DNA of 64,000 nt. Source: Kappaphycus alvarezii. Lineage: Eukaryota > Rhodophyta > Florideophyceae > Gigartinales > Solieriaceae. A program made the translations under genes and the position numbers. This document shows, one piece after another, positions 34,779-43,186 of the stretch. The notes below the pieces were generated by a model. That model worked only from the letters and a program-made list of their open reading frames with translations, was not told where the DNA came from and searched no databases. The stretch spans positions 1,426,001-1,490,000 of the forward strand of contig NADL03000523.1 in NCBI GenBank assembly GCA_002205965.3, written 5' to 3'. Each line of letters begins with the position of its first letter. The stretch's first letter is position 1.

Positions 34779-34846
34779 TATCTGGAAAAACTTTAGGATA
34801 GATCGAATACATCTTCCAAAAATAAAACACTCAACCCTTTCCTCTG
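34779..34846 (+). repeat. Type A 3'-tail microcopy, ~68 bp
   Basis: Longer at the 5' side (TCTGGAAAAACTTTAGGATAG) and diverged. Direct repeat TAGTAA at 34773-34778 and 34847-34852. Its left duplication overlaps the right duplication of the previous copy, so one landed beside the other. Confidence 0.7.
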
Positions 34847-34970
34847 TAGTAAAATCGCAGTGTTTTTCATTACTGTACTGAACAGCAAAACAGAATAATG
34901 CAGTTCTTTCAACGCATTTTGGCCTTCTGGGTTTCTACAATCCTGATCCTGATGAATACTCAATGGATTG

Positions 34971-35690
34971 TGATGTGCGCAAATTCGCACACGAAAAAAT
35001 TTAGATGAGGACCATAATTGTATACAGTATTGGAACTGGGAAGATATTTTTACAGTTTTTGAATTTGCAAGATATTTTTAATTTGGGTGAGTGTGGCAAA
35101 TTCATCGGTTGATTTTTTATTTTAGGACACGCTGTCATAGTGGATGTCAGTACAGTTCTAGGTTGTGGGTGATACTACGAGTGACTCTGAAAGGTCTATA
35201 TAATGGCCACATCAATTCCCACCCCTGGCCGATGGGTGGCTGGCATGGGTATGGCACCTAGATATTTACCTTGAGGAAATATCTTCTAATGGTCTCTCTG
35301 GTTCACACGATTCCCGTGAATGCGTTTTATGGTATTTAGTATGTTTGATTGAGACTTTAGGATTAGCCGAAAAGTCTATATAAGCTGAGTAAAGTGCTTC
35401 CTCCTTGAGAGGTCAAGCAAGTTGGCAGACAACTTCAGGTCAAGCTCCGAGTAGTAGGAAGTTGAGAGTCAACTTCAGACCCTAGAAAACTTTTTCCTAA
35501 GCTGGTCGCAGAGCATCAGTGGTAGACCCTGCCCCTTTTATACTTGCTTGTAGCCCTCTCAACTCTCTCCCATATACACTCCTTTTTATTTGTTCAACTA
35601 TACCACGGTAGCACTTTTGTCGCTCGCAACACCTCCGTCTTGGGGTAGTTGGTTCTAAGTATCTCTTCTCCTGACGATTTCCCCCTATCA
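34971..35690 (+). repeat. Gypsy-A 5' LTR
   Basis: TGATGTGCGC ... CCCCCTATCA, 720 bp. Contains TATATAA at 35377-35383 and two perfect short hairpins at 35419-35435 and 35458-35476 in the presumed leader. Confidence 0.95.
35377..35383 (+). promoter_or_regulatory. Gypsy-A LTR TATA box
   Basis: TATATAA in the context GTCTATATAAGCTGAG. Also present in the 3' LTR and, as TATATTAAGC, in the old LTR relic at 62427-62790. A second TCTATATAATGG lies at 35195-35206, so the start site is not certain. Confidence 0.5.
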
Positions 35691-35708
35691 TTTGGTACTC
35701 TTGTGGAG
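35691..35708 (+). promoter_or_regulatory. Gypsy-A putative primer binding site
   Basis: TTTGGTACTCTTGTGGAG follows the LTR after no spacer; TGGTA two bases in is compatible with pairing to a tRNA 3' CCA end. The tRNA cannot be named. Confidence 0.4.
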
Positions 35709-35779
35709 GGGGTTGCACCCGAGGTATTCGAGTTAAGCAGTCTTAGGGAACCATTCGAGCGGATTTCTTTTCTGTAATT

Positions 35780-36655
35780 ATGGATCTCAACGCTGCTCGT
35801 ATAACGTTCACAGGGGGCAAGAATGAAGACGTTGAGGAGTTTCTCTATACATATGTCAACGTTGTGATGCGTGAGAAGAGCGATGAAGAGAAGGCCGAAA
35901 GTATCTTCGCCTATCTTCATGGTGACGCAAAGCACAAATATAAGGCCAAGTTTATCAACGGGTGGTCTCTTAACGGGAATGGGCGTAACTTCGGTGAGGT
36001 ATGTGAGTGGCTCGTGAAAGAATATGCTAAGGAGGTAGAACCAGATGAGATGATTCGTACCGCCATAGAGGCCCGGCTCAACTTCGACGATTTGTTAAGC
36101 TCATTGGTATACTTGTGTGATCTCTATGAAAAGGCTGGGTTCAACGCCCAAGCCAAGTACGGAATGCTGCGTAAGGCGGCGATGGGGGATAAGCGGCTCT
36201 CCGATTTCCTCCTCATCAAGGGCCCTCACACTTTTAATGAACTGAAGGGTACCATAGTAGAATTTGTCAAAAATTCGGAGACGTTTCAGTCACTGAGTGA
36301 GGTACCGAGGGAAACCCGCACATCGGTGTCTATCGTACATCCTGAAAAGAATTATCAAAGGCCAGCTACTAGCGCAGCAGCATTGGAATCAGTCAGGAGC
36401 GATGTCAAAAACTTGGAAGAAAGGTTGGAAACCCGATTCGATAATCGACTTGACATGATAACCTCGCAGTTGGAAAGCCTTACTCTTACCATTAAGAAGA
36501 ACCAGTCTGGGGCCCCAAGGCCGCAGAAGTCTGTTCCTACTGTCACAAGCCTGGACACTTTGCAAATAGGTGTCCTGATAATCCACATAGAAACACTCGT
36601 TGTGGAAAGTGCGGTCGTTACGGGCATCATGAAAGTAACTGCTGGTCTAAAGACA
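35780..36655 (+). pseudogene. Gypsy-A gag with two zinc knuckles
   Basis: ATG at 35780 (MDLNAARITFTGG). A helical capsid-like part (FLYTYVNVVMREKSDEEKAE ... FVKNSETFQ) covers residues 1-170, then a coiled stretch. The frame is shifted by one base between about 36485 and 36531. In the new frame two perfect CX2CX4HX4C knuckles follow: CSYCHKPGHFANRC and CGKCGRYGHHESNC (36532-36650). The frame then runs open to 36981. Gag packages element RNA. Confidence 0.8.
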
Positions 36656-36911
36656 ACAGAAGAGCAAATTTATCGGACGCGAGGAGTGAGTCAGGACCAG
36701 AGATGAAAATCTTACAAAACAGGAAGGATCAAAGGTTGGCGGATGCCGGTAATGTATCCATCGCTGAAGAAATCAGTCAAGTTAATGTGACAAAAAGGGA
36801 TGGGGAAGGGAACGTTTTGTCGAAAAAACCTAGGCTAGATTATGGAATGCTGGAGCATATCCCAGCACCTGTACCTCCTCGAACCAAGAGGCTTGATCAA
36901 GTTGTTCCAGG

Positions 36912-38384
36912 GTGGGAAACACTTCGGCCAAGAAGACGAGAAAGAGTAAGAAATTTAAGAGTATCCCGAAGGACGTACTAGAATATGTGAAGAAGTACAA
37001 TTTGGTGGCTGAGCTTGCATCGGCCCCAACTGGGATAACGTTTGGTCAACTTTTGAGGGGCGACGCAGAGGACGCGAGGAAAGAACTCAAAAAAATTATC
37101 AGGTCTAATAAGTCCGCTAAGGGTAAGAAACTGTTTCTTCAATCGGCCTCGACAGCACCAAGACGTCTTAAACTAGTACCAGTCAAAGTATTGGGAATGC
37201 AAACCCAAGCTCTTTTCGATTCGGGCGCTGTTCCAAACCTTATTTCAGAAACTTTGGTGACAGATCTAGGTCTTGAAATTATTCCAACTACTCGAAGAAT
37301 AACTGTGGCGGATGGAACCGTATCAAAATGCATGGGCACTGTTGACAAGGTCTCCGTGTTCTTTGGGGACTCTAAAGTTGATTTAGACTTTCTTGTCATG
37401 CCTGATCTCCCTTTCGATGCAATCATTGGCTGCCCTACCATGGAAAGACTAGGGACCTGCATTGACTTGGGCAACCAAATCGTTTCAGTTAATGTTGACG
37501 GCAGAACCGTGAAGATGCCCCTGGATTTCGACAAAAGCACACATCCGGTAGATTTGAAAGAAACGGACAGTGAAGATTTCACTTCTAGCTATGACAGCGA
37601 AGATTTCGAACCAACTAACACTTTCGGAAGTGGAGAAGGGTACGCTCGGGGGATACTGAACATGGCATGGGATGATTATGATTCTGGGTTTGAAACAGAT
37701 GAAGACTGGAATTCTAGGGTAGGTGTGACACCTGAATGTGTTTCTTTTTGCGATAATATCGAATCAAAGGACGGAATTCGGAGCATGAAAGAAGATTACA
37801 ATTGCAAGGAAAACAAGAATATATCGAATTCCATATCTGAAGATGTGAGCACGCCGGAAGAGGTCCTTCAAAATTTGGAGGGTGAGGATCAAGAAAAGGA
37901 CCAGCGCCAAATTGGAGAAATTCAAGAAAAAGTACAGCACCTTCCAGCCCCCGCCTCAATGATAATATCCGACATGTTAACATCTTCCGAAGTAATTGCA
38001 TGGAGCGTTTCCGATTTAAGACAAGCAAGTGTACCGGTCACTCACTCATTTGAACTTACCGATACTAAACCAATTTACCACAGGCCTAGACGTCAACCGC
38101 CAAAATATGACCAATTTATCTCAGAGAATGTTACAAGTATGCTGGAAAATGATATCATTCGGCCAGTTTCATCCCCATGGTCATTTCCAGTTGTGGTCGC
38201 ACCAAAGAAGGATGGAAAGCTGCGTTTTTGCGTCGATTACCGACAACTGAACCAGAGAATGATACCCGATCGATTTCCGATTCCGAATATGGAGGAAATC
38301 CTCGAGGACTTGAAGGACGGGAGATACTTCACCTCAATTGATCTTTACACTGGTTATTGGCAGATTCCATTGATGAAAAATGCA
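36912..38384 (+). pseudogene. Gypsy-A protease and reverse transcriptase, first part
   Basis: One open frame to 38528, read correctly up to about 38384. The protease shows QALFDSGAVPNLIS (Asp 103) and FDAIIGCPTMERLG. An acidic linker of about 150 residues follows. RT fingers are SSPWSFPVVVAPKKDG (residues 420-435), then FCVDYRQLNQ and FTSIDLYTGYWQIP (motif A, Asp 477). The frame is lost by one missing base just after this. The gag-side frame (36703-36981) overlaps its start, so a natural or accidental shift separates gag from pol. Confidence 0.85.
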
Positions 38385-39788
38385 AGGAAAAACAACTTTT
38401 ACCAGCAAAGCCGGTACATTCAGGTTCGAAGTGATGCCTTTTGGTCTCATGAATGCCCCAGCTACATTCCAAAGAATGATGAACGAGGTTTTGAAAGGAC
38501 TTCCATTTGCAAGAGTTTATATCGATGATGTAGTGATATTCTCAAAAACCTTGGATCAGCACATATCGCATGTCAAGACTGTGGTGGAGAAAATAGCTGC
38601 GTACAGCCTGAAAATTAAGTTAAGCAAATGCTTCTTTGCGAAAACGTCTATCCAATTACTCGGTCATATCGTCGATCAAGAGGGAATTAAAGTGGATCCA
38701 GAGAAAACGAAAAAAATCAAGTTGGCACCAAGGCCCGCTTCAAAGACGGAGGTTCGAAGCTTCTTAGGACTGGCCTCATATTACAGGAGATTTATCAAAG
38801 ATTTCGCCAAGACTGCAGCACCGTTACATGCCAGCACAACAAAGAACGGAAAATTTTTATGGAACAAGGAAATGCAAACCGCATTTGAAGAGCTTAAAGA
38901 TAAGCTATGTGTCCCCCCAGTGCTCATGTATCCAGATTTCAAGAGACCATTTGTTGTGGAGACAGATGCCTCAGAACGGTCTTTGGGTGCCGTTTTGTCC
39001 CAAAAAGATGAAAACGGAAGACTACACCCGGTTCAATTCGCAAGTCGCACTCTGAATGATGCGGAAAGGAGATACTCAGTCTGCGAAAAAGAAGCGCTCG
39101 CTGTTGTCTTCGCACTGAAAAAGTTTCGCGTATACCTTTTATCACTCGAGAAATTTGTCTTGATAACTGATCACCAGGCACTTAAGACAGCATTCCAAAA
39201 GAAAGATGTACATCACCGCTTGGCCCGATGGCTCGACATTTTCGCAGAATATCGGTTTGAAATTGTGTATAGGCCCGGACGCAATAATCAGCCTGCCGAC
39301 TACCTATCCCGCTTGAGGGATCCACTGATTCCAAATGAAAAAGCTTCCGAGAACATCGTCGGAGTTGCCGAGGTGCAAGTGCCGAACAATAACGAGTACG
39401 AAGCTAATATTGACGGACTAATTAAATTCCTGGATGGACTAGAAATGAGAAAGGTTGATATTGAACACAGAAATTGGGTACGCAGGAATCAAAAGGCTTT
39501 TACACTATGGAATGGGAAACTCTTCCGACACACGAAAGCCGGTCCTCGACTAGTGGCCCCTTTGAAAGAAAGAATGAAGATCTTGAGGACTTTTCATGAT
39601 GAGTTAGGGCATTGGGATCTCGAAACAACCAAGAAATTCGTTACTGAGAGATTCTGGTGGCCCAGTATCCATAAGGACGTCTATAACTTCGTGAAAAGCT
39701 GCGACAACTGTCAAAAATTCACGCCAATACGAAAGTATAAGACAACTCTAGGCTTTCCAGTTTCCGGTCTCTTTGAAACCTTTCAATT
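38380..39788 (+). pseudogene. Gypsy-A reverse transcriptase end, RNase H and integrase zinc domain
   Basis: 487 open codons. FEVMPFGLMNAPATFQ and YIDDVVIFS (motif C, residues 47-50) complete the RT. RNase H has Asp 196 (VETDASERS), Glu 238 (CEKEALAV) and Asp 264 (LITDHQALKT). The integrase zinc module is H406-X4-H411 ... C441-X2-C444. All catalytic residues are kept. The frame shifts at about 39785, just before the first integrase aspartate. Confidence 0.85.
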
Positions 39789-40055
39789 GACTTTGCCGGC
39801 CCATTCAAGGAAACCTCTTCCGGAAACAAATATCTCCTTATAGGGGTGGAACATCTTACTGGATGGCCAATAGCAGTTGCAGTTGAGGAGGCCAATGCTG
39901 AAGTGGTCCTGAGATTCATCGAAAAAGAAATAATTGAACCGTTTGGTCTTCCAAAAAGGATCATCTCGATAACGCACTTTGTTTTACTGCAACTTCACTG
40001 CTTCGTTTCTTGGAAGAAAAAGGTATTCAGCTAAACAGTTCTCGCATATGCTCCT
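39789..40055 (+). pseudogene. Gypsy-A integrase catalytic core
   Basis: DFAGPF (first Asp) at 39789, LIGVEHLTGWPIAVAVEEAN, then after another shift SDNALCFTA (second Asp) near 39970, and after a further shift NGKAERMVG (Glu) at 40062. The D,D,E set survives but needs three frames. Confidence 0.75.
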
Positions 40056-41267
40056 ATGTCAAACGGGAAAGCGGAGAGGATGGTTGGAACCATCAAACGA
40101 TCAATATCGAAAACTATGTCCGAGAATGAAATCCAGTGGGAAGATGCCTTACCAAAAGTGTTATACGGCTATCGGCGAAGAAGAGGAAGAAGTGGACGGT
40201 CACCGTTTGAGCTAATGTACGGAAGAGCTCCTAGAATGTTACAGAGAGATATGGAAACAAATGTTATCGATGAAGAGAGTAGAGAGGTCGAACTACTGGC
40301 CACCGAAAGCTGGAGATCACACCGCGCGCTAACACAGACAAGAAATAAGGATGAAGAGCCTCCAGTCCAAACTTTCTCAGTCGGCTCTAAAGTACTTGTA
40401 GCACACGGAAAAGCAATGCAACAGGCTGTGAAGTGGCCGGCTTTCCAAACAAAGTACTCGAACCCTTGCATCGTCACGGAGGAAAGACACCCGCATTATA
40501 AGCTCTGTTCAAGCTCAGGGAAGAGATCAAGGAGGGCAATCCATGCACGTCGTCTGGTCCCTTACCATCAGAGGCCTGAAGAATTCCTTCTCACACAGGA
40601 CTATGCGCAACCACGGGCAATACTCATCTTTAACTATAGAATGATTCCTATGGGAGGAAAAAGGGCCTGGGAATGGATCATCTCGATTACGCGTGACTAC
40701 TACGAACTCCACGTAATCATCCATTTCTACATTAATATATGCCTATGTTTTCGTACGTTGAACGGACCATTGCTACCTCAAGAAGATTTCCGACTATTGA
40801 TCAGAGTTCTATTCTCATTCCAAAACGGAAGGTTCACGGAAGCAGGTCCAGAGTTTGTGGAAGTCATATATCATTACTCTATAGGGAGGTATGGAATGGT
40901 AGCTATCGGAGACTTGTCGCAAACATATCTGAACATTATCCGTCCAGTTTACGTATTTCTCAAGAACAACCAAGATGTGCGACTGAGAGGTTACAGCTTG
41001 CCCCCTGATATGGAATATCGACTGGTCCCGTATCCTCTATGGGAACCTTACGTTGCTCCGCTCAGAAACACAACCTCAGCCGAAGACCAGGATCCTCCCG
41101 AGGCCGTGATGATGATACGAGCTGGACCATCAAGTGATCGGGGCGATCATCGAAGAGGGCAAGGCGTCGGGAGCAGCGAGGAAGATCGCCAAGAAGATCG
41201 CCTCAAACACCGCCTAGTCTCCCAGGGGAAACTATGCATCCTTAATTATTGGACGACTACCAATTAG
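40056..41267 (+). pseudogene. Gypsy-A integrase end plus unknown domain, repeat 1
   Basis: 403 open codons. Residues 1-60 finish the integrase core (catalytic Glu, then FELMYGRAPR). Residues 108-150 (VGSKVLVAHGK ...) are an SH3-like C-terminal barrel. Residues 225-336 (nt 40728-41063; INICLCFRTLNGP ... VPYPLWEPYVAP) form a domain I do not recognise, which is repeated downstream at 41329-41666. No transmembrane segment or chromodomain motif is obvious. An acidic/basic tail follows to TAG 41265-41267. Confidence 0.7.
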
Positions 41268-41283
41268 ACGTTGGCTTCGCGAA

Positions 41284-41699
41284 ATGACAGAGGACCCTCG
41301 AGAAGCAGAAGTAATTTCCTTTTTTGCCATTAGTATTTGCCTGTGCTTCCAGACCATTCACGGGCGCACCTTACTCGTGAGGACTCAGTCCTTATGTTGC
41401 GAGTTTTTTTCTCCTTCAGATACCCGTTTCTGGACCCGTTGCCAGAAAAGTTTGCATACTACGTTTACTACCTCACATTTGGAAGGTTTGGAGAAGTGAA
41501 ACGGGAGGAGCTCATTAGAGAACACTATGAAACCATACGCCGAATCTACGAAACTCTTGACCAAGGAGATGAGCCGGTCATCGCACGGTACACACTCTCT
41601 CATCATATTGGAAATGAGCTACTACCATATCCTTATAGTGAACCCTATACTCTCCCTGATGAATGGATAGAACTCCCACAAGAACAACAAGAGCAGTGA
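41284..41699 (+). pseudogene. Gypsy-A unknown domain, repeat 2
   Basis: Two overlapping frames (41284-41499 and 41337-41699), joined by a shift near 41372, encode a second copy of the domain: ISICLCFQTIHG, REDSVLMLRVFFSF, LTFGRFGEV, then LLPYPYSEPYTLPDE, aligning block by block with repeat 1. Ends at TGA 41697-41699, about 20 bp before the polypurine tract, so it is the 3'-most coding part of the element. Confidence 0.65.
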
Positions 41700-41719
41700 C
41701 GAGCCGGGACGTTCGTCTT

Positions 41720-41732
41720 GAGCGGGAGGGCG
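41720..41732 (+). promoter_or_regulatory. Gypsy-A polypurine tract
   Basis: GAGCGGGAGGGCG ends at the first base of the 3' LTR. Expected priming site of plus-strand DNA. Confidence 0.65.
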
Positions 41733-42452
41733 TGATGTGCGCAAATTCGCACACGAAAAAATTTAGATGAGGACCATAATTGTATACAGTATTGGAACTG
41801 GGAAGATATTTTTACAGTTTTTGAATTTGCAAGATATTTTTAATTTGGGTGAGTGTGGCAAATTCATCGGTTGATTTTTTATTTTAGGACACGCTGTCAT
41901 AGTGGATGTCAGTACAGTTCTAGGTTGTGGGTGATACTACGAGTGACTCTGAAAGGTCTATATAATGGCCACATCAATTCCCACCCCTGGCCGATGGGTG
42001 GCTGGCATGGGTATGGCACCTAGATATTTACCTTGAGGAAATATCTTCTAATGGTCTCTCTGGTTCACACGATTCCCGTGAATGCGTTTTATGGTATTTA
42101 GTATGTTTGATTGAGACTTTAGGATTAGCCGAAAAGTCTATATAAGCTGAGTAAAGTGCTTCCTCCTTGAGAGGTCAAGCAAGTTGGCAGACAACTTCAG
42201 GTCAAGCTCCGAGTAGTAGGAAGTTGAGAGTCAACTTCAGACCCTAGAAAACTTTTTCCTAAGCTGGTCGCAGAGCATCAGTGGTAGACCCTGCCCCTTT
42301 TATACTTGCTTGTAGCCCTCTCAACTCTCTCCCATATACACTCCTTTTTATTTGTTCAACTATACCACGGTAGCACTTTTGTCGCTCGCAACACCTCCGT
42401 CTTGGGGTAGTTGGTTCTAAGTATCTCTTCTCTCGCCGATTTACCCCTATCA
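41733..42452 (+). repeat. Gypsy-A 3' LTR
   Basis: 720 bp, identical by eye to the 5' LTR except for four substitutions within 42433-42444. Followed by GATTG. Confidence 0.95.
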
Positions 42453-42589
42453 GATTGCTAAGCCTCGAAGAGCAGAAGGATATGAAAAAAACCTGACTCC
42501 TATGCAATACTAAATAATAGTTGCTGTATGAACAGCACAGCTTTACTAGGCCTTTGTCTCGTAGCGAGGGTGAGACTTTTCCCCGCTGT

Positions 42590-42850
42590 CCTCCTTGAAC
42601 ACAGCTCTGGCCGCGAAGCACAGAAGGTATCAAACATTCTTCCTGAGTTCTGTCTGAATTAGGCTCGTTCCTGTGCCGGTATCCACTCTGGGAGGCTAGC
42701 ATATGGACCTTATACGATGATACCTGAAATTGCGAGCGGAACAGCCGTGAGGGCTTGGAAATTAAGGAGATGTGCGGGGGATATTGAGGCAAAGGCATAC
42801 TGCGATCGCTGTCACGTCTTACGCAGCCTGTCAGTGGGGCAATGTAACAA
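42590..42850 (+). pseudogene. Family A C-terminal fragment, copy 4
   Basis: LNTALAAKHRRYQTFF, LVPVPVSTLGG and GILRQRHTAIAVTSYAACQ align in order with the C-terminus of copy 3. Stops and shifts throughout. Starts a short distance right of the Gypsy-A target duplication. Confidence 0.55.
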
Positions 42851-43029
42851 CTGGGCAGTGAACCTGTAATATTATGTGTCGTCAATATGTCAATCATCAC
42901 CTGCCTTAATATTACTGCAAGAGCACTCTCTTTCAGTACGTAATCCGTTACTCATAGAATCCCTCCGTAAAGCCGCGAATACTTAATTATTTATCTTTGG
43001 TCCACTGCTGCCTAACAAAGGCCCCCCCA

Positions 43030-43150
43030 CTCTCAGAGTTGAATTGGTGCATCGAGTGTAAGCTCTACTGCAACTAATCTCGCACTCGTTGTTTGATACA
43101 GCCTGCCTCCTGGCTGGGCTAGAGCCAGCCCTCTAACAAACAAACATACA
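43030..43150 (+). pseudogene. Family A C-terminal fragment, copy 5
   Basis: DTACLLAGLEPAL then a stop, matching ACLLAGLEPTFQRL of copy 3. Upstream codons are degraded. Severe 5' truncation. Confidence 0.5.
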
Positions 43151-43186
43151 CTTCTATTAAATGTTCACTAAACCGACCTGGGTCAT

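Larger units (their letters stand above)
34971..42452 (+). mobile_element. Gypsy-A, complete Ty3/gypsy element
   Basis: 7482 bp with 720-bp LTRs (TG...CA) and a perfect 5-bp target duplication GATTG (34966-34970 and 42453-42457). Order: LTR, gag, protease, reverse transcriptase, RNase H, integrase, a duplicated extra domain, polypurine tract, LTR. The LTRs differ at only four positions, all in the last 20 bases, so insertion looks recent, yet the coding part needs at least six frameshifts to read through. Confidence 0.95.

Noticed and set aside
35419-35476. Hammerhead ribozyme in the Gypsy-A LTR
   Set aside because: Hairpins are present but the CTGANGA and GAAA core elements are not.
34971-42452. 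Retroviral envelope gene after the Gypsy-A integrase
   Set aside because: The extra domains lack a signal peptide, membrane segment or furin-like site.
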